From Ligustrum vulgare (Eukaryota > Streptophyta > Magnoliopsida > Lamiales > Oleaceae): a DNA stretch of 64,000 nt. The notes beneath the pieces were generated by a model. It made no database searches and was not told the origin of the DNA. It was given only the letters and a program-made list of their open reading frames with translations. The translations under genes and the position numbers were made by a program. Where the stretch lies: NCBI GenBank assembly GCA_963555705.1, contig OY743172.1, positions 24,799,446 to 24,863,445 on the forward strand, given 5' to 3'. Below are positions 10,510-21,860 of the stretch, one piece after another; position 1 is the first letter of the stretch, and each line of letters starts with the position of its first letter.

Positions 10510-13500
10510 TCAGCGTCTTCTTGCAGCATTTTCCCTCTGGCAATTGAAGAACACAGCAGCCACAGGAAGGCCAAGTTCATTTTCTTCTGCAAATCTTCTG
10601 GTGCTGAATTTATCCCTGGAAAGTGGTGTGCTCACGGTCTCTCTTCTTTTCTGCTTGAAGAGAACAAATACAAACCGGTGGATCCCTATGTTCGGCTTTG
10701 GCATTTCATAGCTCACCACTTCTCTACCTGCGTTATTAAAGTGTAAAACCATGGGTCAATGTAACCGGTTTTGTGTTAAAATAGAGATAGAATCTGACTG
10801 ACATGCACGCGAGACATGAGACGGAGCTTTTAAACGGGGGATAGTTGAAGGTTCTATCTCTATTTAACGTTGGATTATGAAAATGCAGTAAAATACATAC
10901 CAAATGAGGAATCAGTAGTTCCTGGAATGTCTGTAACTATCCTGTATAATGATCCAATCAAGAAATTAAGGTTGTCAGTAGAAAGCTACATATTTGTAAA
11001 TTAACGATTATTCCTATATCAATTTTATTTTCTTCTCATCTTCAATTAATATTTTGAGCTCAAATACCAAGAAACCTCTTAACATGACCAGTCATTTTTC
11101 ATCTGTTCCGAGCGACCAATTCTTCTCAGAATTAATCCTTAGAATCCAAACAAAAAACCCTAGTCAGTTAATTCCTCTCTTGTGGGTTTTTTCTCCTATG
11201 TTCGACAACTCATTAATATAATGAGTAATGATCGCAATTTATAATTTAGACAATATTTCAAACTATTTTTTAACCACTCACATTTTCTCTTTTCAATTTT
11301 TAACTACACATTTGATCTAGAAAACTGAAATAAACCGCCACCGAACACTAACATGGTTTTGCAAAGGCAAGTACATATGCTCCTATGACTAGTTAGCCAC
11401 CAATTGGTAACTTGTATTTTTTGGTTTATAGACATCTTTATCTTTATATATCTAAAAGTAGAAGTTAATAGAAAATGTCATTTTGGAGGAAAAATTACAT
11501 TTAATGACTCTCTCTCCTCACTTCTACTTTTATCTATTTTTTTACACATAAAAATAAATAAAGAAAAGATAAAGATTTTTGTAGGAAAAATTATTATCTA
11601 TTACATATTTAATAAGTTGTAATAAATGTATTATGATTTATGTGTAATGTGTCACGTTTCTTTATCTTTATATCTTTATATATTTATAAAAAAAAAATAG
11701 AAGTCAAGAGAGAGTCATTTTAGAGGGAAAATTGCATTTAATGACTCTCTTCTCTCCTCACTTCTACTTTTATCTATTTTTTTACATATAAAAATAAATA
11801 AAGAAAAGATAAAAAATTTTATAGAAAAAATTATTATTTATTACATATTTAATAAGAGTTGTAATAAATGTACTATGTGTAATGTGTTACATTGAAAATA
11901 AAAAAAATTAGATTAATATATTTGAACATAAATAATGTGATATTTATGTAAATGTGTTATGTAAGAAATGAAAAAACTGGATTAATATATTTGAACATAA
12001 ATAAATGTGATATCTATGTAAATGTGTTACGTATGAAATGAAAAAAATTGTGTTAATATATTTGAATATAAATGTCATATCTATGTAAATGTGTTAAATT
12101 GAAAATAAAAATTTTGGATTAATATATTTGAAAATAAATAAATACATGCTATATAAATTTGTTAAGTTAGAAATGAAAATTTTGAATCAATATATTTTGA
12201 AAATAAATAAATAAAATCACTGAAATTTTACTTCCTAATATGTCACTAAATGAGTATGTTCTTCAATAAGCATATTACAAAACTAATTAATTATTTGCTA
12301 TCAACTTTTTACAATCAGTGATAAATTGGTAGAAAATTTAATCATTTCATTATTTTGACAAAATTTGGTATGTTTAAAAAATAAGGAAAAATAAAATATA
12401 TTAATTAATATGTTGGATTTCGAATAAAATATATGTAAGCAACATATTAAAAATAAAGTTAGTTAAAAATTATAACATATTAAAAGAAAAATATGCGATA
12501 AGGTGGGCAAATTTTTAGAGAAAATGTAAATAAAAGTCAAAATAAATTGTATATAAAAAATTTAATTAAGTGTCAAACTTTGAGTGACGCGGTACACTGA
12601 GTGTACATGCAGAATTTTTTATTTTGATTAGTTTTTTTTTAAAAAAAAGTTTCAAATTCAGTAACATGTGTTATGTAGGAAATGACAAAATCGGATTAAT
12701 ATATTTGAACATAAATAAATGTCATATCATACTATGTAAATATGTTACATTGAAAATGAAAATTTTGAATTAATATATTTTAAAATAAATAAATATATGC
12801 TATATAAATTTGTTAAGTTAGAAATGAAAAAATTGAATTAATATATTTTGAAAATAAATAAATAAAATCATTGAAATTTTACTTCCTAATATGTCAATAA
12901 ATGAGTAGGTTCTTCAATACGCATGTTACAAAAATAATTAATTATTTTCTATCAACTTTTTTATAACCACACATATTTTTTCTATCTAATTTTCAGCCAC
13001 TATTTTTTACTTCAAAATCATAAATAAACAAGCTTATAAATCAAACAGTATTACCAAATGAAGGATTAATCGTTTCATCATTTCGACAAAAATTGGCATG
13101 TTTAAAAAATAAGGAAAAATAAAATATATTAATTAATATATTGGATTTCAAATAAAATATATGTAAACAACACATTAAAAAATATAGTTAATCAAAAATT
13201 ATAATATATTAAAAGGGAAATAGGTGATGAGGTGGACAAATTTTAAGAAAAAAACGTAATTAAAAGTCAAAAAAAAATTTATATAAAAAACTTATAAGTG
13301 CCGAATTTTTAGTGGCGCGGTATACTTAGTGTACATGTAACATTTTTTATTTTGATTAGTTTGGTCTTTTTTAAAGTTTCAAATTCATCAATATTTTGTA
13401 TTAAAATTTTATTTTATTTATGTTTTTTATTTGATATGATTATATAATCAAGATATTTTCAAAATTATGATTTAAAAATTATATATTCTGTACATCGCAT

Positions 13501-14407
13501 GGATAAACAACTAGTGTTTATAAACTACACAATTTCTCAAACTACTTTTTAATCACAGATATTTTCTCTCTCCAATTTTTAACCACTATTTTTTACTTTA
13601 AAATCATAAATAAACCAATTTATAAATCATTACCCAAGTCAAATTATTTTTTTATTTTACTGCTTTTGAGAGAAAATATCTATAGAGCATGAAAAAGTCT
13701 ATTTGTACAAATTTTGTATACTGATCGGTGTCCAGACAATTGTGCAGGCCTATATATGTGCTTGCTGTAGATCGAAAAATAATGCGATGTGTAGATGAAT
13801 ATAATGTTATCATGTGTTCGTATATCAATCTGTACACTGATAGGTATGACTAGCAAAGCCAATAGAGCATACCAGTGTATGTATTCCCTTAGATAGGGAT
13901 CACTAGGACCAGGAACGTCAGGGTCTGTCAGAATCTACAAGAAATTAAGATATGTATGAACCAAATAGAGTAAAAAAGAAAAGACTCACGTTACAATCTC
14001 CAAATTTATCACGAACAAACTTAATTCTTCATTAAATAATAGATACAGATCATGAACTTATTATGGGACCGGAGAAAAAGATTCAGATACATAGTTGTGG
14101 GGAACAAGGGCTCGTCTCTTGTTGTTGCGTAAGAATGATACATATACGTATGCAAGAAAAAGATAAAAGTTTTTTGAAGAACACATAATATAGGATATGT
14201 ATATACCAGAGTGAAGAATGATCTCATATCACCTCCATGGACCCCAACCCTAGGTTTAAAGGTCACTGTGGAAGGAAACAGCTCATGACCATTGAAGACA
14301 TTCTGGTTGGAATTGTAAGTGACAGACATATTAAAAGATGGGGAGAAATTATCAATAACATCTCCTATAACTCTTCCAATCACAAGGGGATCTGACATTC
14401 TTGCCAT
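10510..14407 (-). CDS. TFL1: TERMINAL FLOWER 1 / CENTRORADIALIS-like PEBP protein, four exons
   Basis: Exons on the minus strand: 14407-14207 (201 nt), 13934-13873 (62 nt), 10941-10901 (41 nt), 10727-10510 (218 nt including TGA); all introns are GT-AG. The 62- and 41-nt middle exons are the classic FT/TFL1-family sizes. The product is 173 aa: start [24 protein letters not shown] at 71-75, GIHR at 116-119, C-terminus [12 protein letters not shown]1-clade proteins antagonise FT by binding 14-3-3/FD bZIP complexes and keep shoot meristems indeterminate (established). Asp140 in segment B (SRDKF) and EENELG are TFL1-type. Residue 85 is Tyr (exon 2 reads REYIHW), whereas TFL1/CEN have His; Tyr there is the FT state. 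Intron 2 (2,931 bp) contains a Helitron. A second in-frame ATG at 14398 is an alternative start. The open frame and splice sites look intact. Confidence 0.97.
11435..13514 (+). mobile_element. Non-autonomous Helitron inside TFL1 intron 2
   Basis: Starts TCTTTATCTTTATATA at 11435 (host A before it) and ends with a hairpin-like GTACATCGCATGG followed by ATAAACAA and CTAG at 13511-13514 (host T after it). This matches the Helitron rule: 5' TC, 3' CTRR with a short upstream hairpin, A/T target, no TSD. A second 5'-end-like segment starts near 11657 (TCTTTATCTTTATATC), so the copy is compound. Inside are 60-70-bp units (GTGTTAYGTADGAAATGAA... AATATATTTGAACATAAATA). No Rep/helicase frame is present. 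It is antisense to the gene and accounts for most of the enlarged intron. Confidence 0.8.
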
Positions 14408-14525
14408 TAAAAGAGGAAAGTGAGTACACTGTATATCAGAGAGGAAAAATATGGGAGACAAGATAAAGACTTGTGTTGTGGTGTGTGATTTCTTTTGAAT
14501 GTAGGATTTTTTAGCCGAAACCCCA

Positions 14526-14533
14526 TATTTATA
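14526..14533 (-). promoter_or_regulatory. TATA box of the TFL1-like gene
   Basis: On the minus strand CCTATAAATATGG places TATAAATA about 119 bp upstream of the start codon (14407). Initiation about 30 bp downstream would give a leader of roughly 90 nt. Confidence 0.65.
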
Positions 14534-14577
14534 GGGGCAACAAGCCCTTAAAATAATAGCATTTAAAATTTGGGGAA

Positions 14578-16132
14578 CCAATTTTTCAAATTACTTTTTA
14601 ACCACATATATTTATAAATCAGTTTATAAATTATACAATTTCTCAAACTACTTTTTAACTATTCATATTTTCTCTCTCTAATTTTCAACAACAACTTTTT
14701 ATCTCAACATTATAAATAAATCAGTTTATAAATCAAACAGTGTTACCAAACAAAAGAGTCTTTATCAAGCATATAACAAGCATAAATGTTTTAGCCTATC
14801 TAAGCAATCAATTACAATTTATAAATCAATTTATAAATAACACAATTTTACAAATCAATTTTTAATCACACACATTTTTTCTCTCTATTTTTCAACCACA
14901 CATTTTATCTAAAAAATATAAATAAACCAATTTATAATTATTATAATGTTACTGAACTGATTCCATGATTATAAGTTCATTCCATACCGGACCAGTATTA
15001 GTCACCGAACTTATATATTGAGAAGCATTTTAAAGTTCGATGAATAAAACACGACATAGAATTTCAACGACTAATGATATATAATGAATGAGTAATGAAA
15101 TACTGCAACTTAGCCTCCATTTGGTAAACTTGTTTATAATATATTTCTACAAATCAATTTTTAATCTCACATTTTAAAAATCAGTTTTTCACCATATATT
15201 TTATCTTAAAAAAATACATTTATTGTTTATAAACCAAAAAACATGGGAGAAATTATCAACAGGCTCTTAAAATGATAGTATTTAGAAATATAGGGGGAAC
15301 CAAATAAAAGCTCTTTACCCTCTCTGGATATACATTGGATTTAGTCATTGTCAGGCATGTAACCATCATAAATGTTCTATTATTGAAGTTGGAAGCATTT
15401 TAAAGTTTAATGAATAAAGCTCGACACATAAATTCAATGACTTATAATGATATATAATGAAGCAATGAAGTGCAACATATTTAAGCTTCCATTTGGTAAA
15501 CTTGTTTATAATTAAATAATATATTTTTCAAAATCACTTTTTAATCATGCATGTACATGTGGACGTCTCAAAATTACTTTTCAATCATATATTTTATATT
15601 GAAAACATCATATTCATTGTTTATAAACAAAATTTTTTTATCAAACAAAGCTAAAGTTTAGTGACTAATCAGGAGCATTTTAAAGTTTATTGAATAATGA
15701 AATATAGTGAGCGATTGTGTACAGTATGCTGTTCAGTAATCATTCCGGAAGAATTTTGAATTTCAGTAAGTAAAACATGGCGGAGAATAATTCCAGTGAT
15801 CAATGAAATATTTAACTCATGTTTACCGATGTTTTGAGGAAAAAAAATGAAAAATGAAAGAAAAAAAGTCCGTTTAAATAGGTGGATACGTTCATTACAT
15901 GTATAAGATTTCACCACGGGGGATTCATTTTTCTAATTTTTATTTTTAAATAAAATAAAGGTAAATGGAATTTTCAGTGTTAGAACATTAGCAAGTTTTG
16001 AAATGTGCCAGGACCTTTGATATTTCAGGTATAGAAAGGTGGACATTTTTCAAGGGTTCTGTTTGGGGCATTTCCAATCTAACAACTCCTATCTGACCAA
16101 AACTTCAAATATGTACAAGGAAAACAAGGAAT
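14578..16132. repeat. Upstream region of the TFL1-like gene, made of partial duplications
   Basis: No gene seen. The segment GAAGCATTTTAAAGTT and its following about 120 bp occur at 15022 and 15392 (period 370) and in part at 15671. The stretch next to the TATA box (14549-14582, ending GGGGAACCAA) recurs at about 15268-15303. Four copies of the dispersed 'tttttaaccacacatttt ... aaatcataaataaacc' repeat lie at about 14580-14755, 14810-14950, 15115-15240 and 15485-15645. Distal regulatory sequence of TFL1 may have been duplicated or displaced. Confidence 0.6.
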
Positions 16133-16135
16133 TCT

Positions 16136-16941
16136 CACTACAAGAAATCGGACCAACAGCAACGAAAATTAACGACGACAAAAAAAAAGTCGTCGGTAAA
16201 ACTTAGTCATTAGCAACGACATTTTTGTCGTCGCTAAAAAATTGCGACGACAAAAATATGTCGTCGCAAAAAATTGAGACGACAAAAAAATGTCGTCGCA
16301 ATAGAGATCCTATTGGACGACATTTTCTGTCGTTGCAAAAACATACCCTATTGCGACGACTATGTCGTCTCTATAGGTTCGATTTTTTATTTTTATTTTT
16401 TATTTTTTACATTTCGATATTTATAAAAATAATATTAAAGTCAATGTGTTGGAACAAATGTTTATATACTATTATTATTAAAATGTGATTCATTAAAGTT
16501 AACTATTATATATTACATAAAAACAAAATAAGACATAAAAATTTATTTGCCAAAATGGTTGGGACATCACTCACCCAACTACTTGGTCAAGAGTTCGAGT
16601 CTCCAATCCAACACTATCATCATATGAATTAAAAATAAATACTGAGGTTCGGGTCGGGTTCAAATTCGGGCCGGGTTCAAAATGGTGAGGATCGGGTCGG
16701 GTCAAGTTAAATTAATAAATTATTAATAAAATATTTTTCGTTATTAGAGACGACTATGTCGTCGCTAATTGTCGTCGCAATATCCTCCGAAGAAATAGAG
16801 ACGACGGTGTCGTCGCTATTGACTTTCAGTTACGGGCCTAAAGCGACGACTATTAGCGTCGTCGCTATTGATCTATAGCGACGATTTTTAGGCTTTTAGC
16901 GATGACTTCTGTCGTCGTTATTGGTCCGATTTCTTGTAGTG
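16136..16941 (+). mobile_element. Non-autonomous CACTA element (806 bp)
   Basis: Ends are CACTACAAGAAATCGGACCAA (first 20 bp shown by positions 16136-16155) and its near-perfect inverse ending at 16941. The 3-bp target duplication TCT lies at 16133-16135 and 16942-16944. Subterminal regions carry many GTCGTCGC/GCGACGAC motifs in both orientations, as expected for transposase-binding subterminal repeats. No transposase. The middle holds a tRNA-like A box/B box unit and a GGGTCGGGTC-rich segment. Confidence 0.92.
16553..16612 (+). other. tRNA-like RNA polymerase III promoter unit inside the CACTA element
   Basis: An A-box-like ATGGTTGGGACA (about 16555) and a B-box-like GAGTTCGAGTC (about 16590) are spaced as in tRNA-derived sequences. 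No cloverleaf with a plausible acceptor stem can be drawn, so it is not called a tRNA gene. The CACTA element at 49273-50074 has the equivalent unit on the minus strand, with a better B box (GGGTTCGAATCC). Confidence 0.4.
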
Positions 16942-17333
16942 TCTAGGCATAATTAAAGCTATGGTTCTTTACAACGATTTATACTTTTAAATCAAGCAAT
17001 TCAACATCATATCACAGTAAGTAAAATTATTCTTAGTTTGAGTCTCGCTACTATCCAATTGTTAAAATTATATGTGTAAGGATGAAAAGGGGGAAAAAAT
17101 ATCTGCCTACAGTTAGGGGATGTGTGAAAGGTAAGACTTAAATTATCTTTAAGTACATATTGAACTCACTAGTAAAAAAACGCGAAAAAAAAGGGGTTTA
17201 GGCGTCGGTTCTCGACCGCGCATATCTCTCTCTCTCAACACTTCAACATCGCAAAGCCATCACCACCGTGCCTCCACCAACACCACGACGCCGCCACGAA
17301 CCCGCCTCCATCTCGTAAGAACTTTACTCTTAT

Positions 17334-17375
17334 ATGTGTGTGTGATATGTGTGTGTGCGTGTATGTATATATATA

Positions 17376-17429
<54 letters not shown>

Positions 17430-17515
17430 TAGATCTATATGTGTTTGTGTGTATATATATATGTGTGTATATGTGCATATATATGTATGTATATATATGT
17501 ATATATGTGTGTGTT

Positions 17516-17546
<31 letters not shown>

Positions 17547-17571
17547 TTGGATGTATAAAAATGTGAATTAT

Positions 17572-17602
<31 letters not shown>

Positions 17603-17640
17603 TTGTATGTATAAAAATGTGAATTATTATATATATATAT
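17334..17640. repeat. (TG)n/(TA)n microsatellite
   Basis: Alternating TG and TA runs, including two nearly identical 60-bp segments near 17520-17580 and 17580-17640 (the TTGTATGTATAAAAATGTG and TTGGATGTATAAAAATGTG versions). Open frames across it are repeat artefacts. Confidence 0.9.
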
Positions 17641-18340
17641 GTTATAATTTTGGTATTACAAATAGTTAATTGATATAATTTGAATTATTGGAATTATATT
17701 GAAATTATGCATGGAATGTTAGGTTATGAAATCATACTTTGAGCATTTTAGGAATTAAGAATTGATTTTGGATTAATTTTGGAGTGGTTGATGATGTTGA
17801 AGTTTGATTTATTGTGTTTGAGTAGTGAATATGTGGAGGTTGAACATTTTTGTTGTATTGTGGCATTTTGATTTCTCCTACAGGTTGGGTAAGTCCAACT
17901 TATAGGGGAAACTCTGCCGAAATTACTGTAGGATTTTACGAATAAAAAATGAAGATAATAGTAATTATAGGTGATTTTCACTATCATAGAATTAACCATA
18001 CTAAATAAATAACTAAACAAAATATACTAGTAAAATTATGAAGTATTCAATGTAATAAATTATCGTATGCATGTGATTTCAATTATTAATATATAGTTGG
18101 TTCACGTTGATGAAATTGATTGTGGAGTTGTGGTGAAATTGATTGTGGAGTTGTGGTTTCACTTTGATGAATATATGTTGTGATTGTTGAGAAGTTGTGA
18201 TAGATTCAATAGCAACGCGTCTATTTACAGGTTGGATAAGTTCAATTTATAGGGGAGACTCTGCCAAAATTTTTATAGAAATCTTAGTTTTTGTATTTAT
18301 TTATTTTGTAACTGGTTCGAATAATTTAATTCAATTTTAG

Positions 18341-18780
18341 GGCTTTCAAACTATATTGGATACAAGGAGACATTAGGACAAGAGCCAATACAACGTGGCT
18401 AAAAATAAAGGTACGAAAATACATATTTAAAATATATTACAAATCTTTGAATTATTTTCATATTCTATTTAGTGTGATTATTAATGTTAGTTTTCAATGT
18501 GAAAATTTCAGTGTCCTCAACAGCCCGGAGGTTCTGAGTGTGGCTACTACGTCATGAAAAATATGTATGAGATAATCACTGAACACTTTCAGCGTCCGTC
18601 GTTGGAAAATGTATAAGTTATTGAACATGATAATTTTTAATTATGCCTTCATATTTTATTACAAAATAATTGATAATTCATTTTGATTATTTGTAGGCAT
18701 TTAAAGAGTATTACTCAACGGAGGAAATTGCTGAAATTCAAAACTTATGGGCTAAATACTTCGTCGATAGGTGTGTGTAA
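18341..18780 (+). pseudogene. Ulp1/SENP-like C48 protease C-terminal fragment captured by CACTA
   Basis: Three exons can be read with GT-AG introns: 18341-18410, 18512-18610 and 18697-18780 (TAA). Exon 1 reads FKLYWIQGDIRTRANTTWLK. Exon 2 begins CPQQPGGSECGYYVMKNMYE; the Cys after SE is the C48 nucleophile and the preceding Gln-Pro is the oxyanion-hole region. Exon 3 ends EIQNLWAKYFVDRCV. Plant CACTA and Mutator elements are known to carry Ulp1-like genes. The upstream part with the catalytic His and Asp was not found, so this is a truncated copy, yet splice sites and frame are preserved over 251 coding bases. Confidence 0.8.
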
Positions 18781-18943
18781 ATCGACGTGTATTCAAACTT
18801 CTATTTACTCAATTACATGTGACATTAACAATCTTGTAAATATAATTATTTCTCATTTATTTAACATTATTTTAATTATGTCCATTATATACATATTTGG
18901 TGATGTGCATGTGGAAAATGTTCAGTCCACGTTTAGGTGATTG

Positions 18944-19122
18944 CAGGTCATGACCTGCAGTGATCTGATCATTGCAGGTGACATCCAAGTCATTGCAGGT
19001 GACATCTAGGTCATTGCAGGTCGTGACCTGCAGTGGCCTGGGTCATTGCAGGCCATGACCTGTAGTGGCCTGGGTCATTGCAGGCGACGTCCAAGTCATT
19101 GCATGTCATGTCTAGGTCATTG
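18944..19122. repeat. Palindromic minisatellite in the CACTA element
   Basis: About eight irregular units built on GTCATTGCAGGTGACAT and TCATTGCAGGTCATGACCTG. The core AGGTCATGACCT is itself a palindrome. Units vary by local substitutions (GACATC, GTGACC, CATGACC). Confidence 0.8.
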
Positions 19123-19708
19123 TATTTTACTTTATAGGCAAATGAATTTCGTACAAAAAAAAAAAAAAAAAAATTTGAAAACGCGTCGGTTTTGGATTAC
19201 AAACGACGACTAAAATTATTTTTTTTTTTTCCAACTTTACGCGTCGGTTTATAAACAACCGACGCGTAAAGTCTTCACTTTATGCTTCTGCTTCATACGC
19301 GTCGCTTCAAAAATCGACGCCTATTCTCTTAAATAACCGACGCAAAAGACTGTTTCTGTACTAGTGACTTTTAGATCAAGCAGTTCAATACACATTAAGA
19401 CCATATATGAACATATAAATTGATAGTGGTTTAAGGTGATGCAAAAACAAAAACTAATTAACTATCTTTTCAAAACATTTGGGAGGCAATTTCATAATTT
19501 TTGTAGTCAACTTATTCTTTTTATAACCAGCATGTTTGTTTATGCTTGAAATTATAAAGTCAAATTTATTTTTAAGTTTTTTGTTTAGAAATATATGATA
19601 TTCAAGAATAGTTTTTACTAAAAAAATTTACATTCTTTTATATTAGAAAAAGTAAATTTTAAATAAAATTAAATACAGTACAGATCAATCATCAAAGCAT
19701 CAAAGTGT

Positions 19709-20028
19709 TGCCCCCAAGGCATATCTCTCAGTGGCAAAGGGGAGGCAGGAAACTTGCTCAGTGCAGTCAGGCGCAGAGTTCGAATTTTGAAATAATGAAT
19801 TTGTGCTCTGTGACAAATGAGAGTCACCACCATTTATGGGAGTTACCAATGCTCTCTATCCTGACTCTGGGAAACAAAACCTGCGATTTATCACTCGAAC
19901 CAATGGCTCAAGACAGAGTCGGTTCGGACTCTCAAGGTATGTGTTACACCCCCAACAAAGTGTTTTTCCCCTACCCCCCTCTTCTAACTTCACCCAACGA
20001 GCCAAGTCATGTCAAGAAAAAAAAAATC
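19709..20028 (+). mobile_element. Probable tRNA-derived SINE
   Basis: An A-box-like TCTCAGTGGCAAAGG (about 19724) and a B-box-like GAGTTCGAAT (about 19777) are followed by an unrelated body and an A-rich end (AAAAAAAAAA near 20020). Length and order fit a plant SINE. No target duplication was found, so the ends are approximate. Two overlapping open frames here are by-products. Confidence 0.4.
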
Positions 20029-21485
20029 AATTTGAGTAATGTTTCTGCTTGAATTAGCATTAAGGAAGAAAGATCTTCACTGTCCACCATAAATGCATTT
20101 TCTTCCATCTCAACCACATACTTCATGTGATACACAATATTTTAATAATACATTTCATCAACTTCAATCAATTTCAGCAACATATTTATGCGACTCACAA
20201 TATTTCAACCACATATTTTATCAACTTTTATCAAAATATACTAAAAAATTTATTTTAATTTTCAGCAAACGGGGGGCTTAGTCAAATATAAGCAGAGAGA
20301 CTTCCATTTTTCACTCTTCTTTACTAATTTTAACAAAGTATTTTGCATTGGTGGTCCATAGTCAAAAGGTGTCGATGCAGTGTTCCCATAGGATCTAGCC
20401 ATTATTAACACAAACCAGAAGTTCTGCATTCCAGCCCCGCTCTCTTGTCCACCATGGATAATATAACAATCGCCCACATCCAATGAAAAACATCCAAATA
20501 TCTCTAATATTTAAAATTCGACACTTGACTGTTTTTCATTGAGTGTAGGCAATTGTTACGTTGTCCAGGTGAACAACAGAGTGAGACTGTCCATTCTTAA
20601 GAGTTTGTTAAAAAAAAAAATGTTTTGAGGAAATATGTGATTGAAAATGTGTAAAAAATAGTAGGTTCATAGAAATGTATGATTGAAAATGAATTTTGGA
20701 AAAAAAAAAAAAAAAAAAAAGGGAAAAAACTTTCATGATCAAAGAGGTAATTACAATATTGACAAATTTTGTAAAGTAGAGCAAAATAATATCTATTATA
20801 ATAGTATGTTTGATGGAAAAATACTGAATATATAGTATTTGATAGTATTAAAAAAAAAAAATCTTGTTTACTAGTTGTCATGTTTTTCTAATCAAGCACA
20901 CCAAAGTTGCACTAATTGTGCTTCCAGTATTGCCTCCAAAATATGCTCTAATCTATGAGTAGTACTCAATGCTCATACTGGCCTAATGCATATGGATCAA
21001 TAAAAATGAATATGCTTCTTTGGCCAACTTATCCAAAGCAAGATTAGCTCCCCATATCGTGAAGGTATTGTAGTATAAAATATTTACATGATAACAGACA
21101 ATATTTTAAACTTTTTTTTTTTTAAAATTATGTCGAATGTCATCCGTCTCACCTACCAAACATGTTCCAAAAATTAAATTTTAATAATTGGTAAACTACT
21201 AGTCGTGCTGCATTAAATTTAAGAGCACTTTTCGATCTCTAGGATTAAGTAGCATATGGATTTTCTCAATGAATCAATCTATTAATCTCAATGCTCGGAT
21301 CCAGCTATAGGCCAGCCCATTCGGCCGCTCGTGCTGGATCTGGTCGAATTTTCAGATTTATATATATTTTTTTGGGATAAATACATATAGAAGGAGTTTA
21401 AAAAATGAAATTTAAAATTTAAGAAACTTATGATTTTAATACAAAAATCAGGTTTTTAATTAAAAACAAAGTAATTAAATAGGTT
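20029..21485. other. Intergenic, no gene seen
   Basis: AT-rich DNA with A and T homopolymer runs (20700-20720, 20850-20860, 21110-21123). A duplicated 'caaccacatattttatcaac' sequence lies at 20105-20250. A GC-richer island at 21295-21345 has no recognisable gene. Confidence 0.4.
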
Positions 21486-21489
21486 GAGG

Positions 21490-21860
21490 CCACAATTAGA
21501 CAATTTATGATCACAAACACAAACACAAATATCAAATTTTATAGGTCGCAATATAAAATTTGTCGGTCGCAAATTATAAAATTATTTGGTCACATCAAAT
21601 TAATCGATCACAAATTACAATTATTAAAGGTCACGACTTATTTCTCGATCAAAAATATATTTCACGACTAATTTCTCGGTTACAAATATTTAGTCACAAC
21701 TTATTTCTTTATCACAAATTAAAAATTTATATATCACGACTTATTTAACGATCACAAATCACGAATTTTATAGGTCACAACTTTTTTCTCGTTCATAATT
21801 ACGAATTTTATAAGTCAATTTATTTCTCGATCATAAATCACAAATTTTGTAAATCGCGAC
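21490..21860. repeat. Degenerate tandem repeat, GTCAC/ATCACAAATT type
   Basis: About nine loosely repeated units of roughly 40 bp, each combining TCACGACTTATTTCTCGATC with an ATCACAAATTA-like half. The two halves are variants of one short motif (gatcacaaatt, ggtcacaactt). The same GTGACC/GGTCAC core dominates separate repeats at 57140-57490 and 59865-60537. Confidence 0.6.

Larger units (their letters stand above)
17167..19366 (+). mobile_element. CACTA element carrying a Ulp1-protease fragment (2.2 kb)
   Basis: Ends are CACTAGTAAAAAAACG (17167) and the inverse, reading CACTAGTACAGAAACAG from 19366. The 3-bp target duplication ACT lies at 17164-17166 and 19367-19369. Subterminal ACGCGTCGGTT/AACCGACGC motifs occur near both ends. 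A 49-bp-class segment is present twice, at about 17882-17935 and 18232-18285 (AGGTTGGGTAAGTCCAACTT in the first). It contains a (TA)n/(TG)n tract, the C-terminal exons of a Ulp1-like protease (18341-18780) and a palindromic minisatellite. No TNP2-type transposase is present. Confidence 0.9.

Noticed and set aside
10504..10746. 80-codon plus-strand frame
   Set aside because: Shadow of TFL1 exon 4 on the opposite strand.
14021..14581. 186-codon minus-strand ORF as a single-exon gene
   Set aside because: Only codons from the MARM start at 14407 to 14207 are coding; upstream is leader and TATA box, downstream is intron 1 after the GT at 14206.
16553..16612. Possible tRNA gene
   Set aside because: A and B boxes are present but no acceptor stem or complete cloverleaf; it is internal to a transposon family.
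17260..17622. Overlapping ORFs rich in Tyr/Ile/His on both strands
   Set aside because: They are translations of a (TA)n/(TG)n microsatellite.
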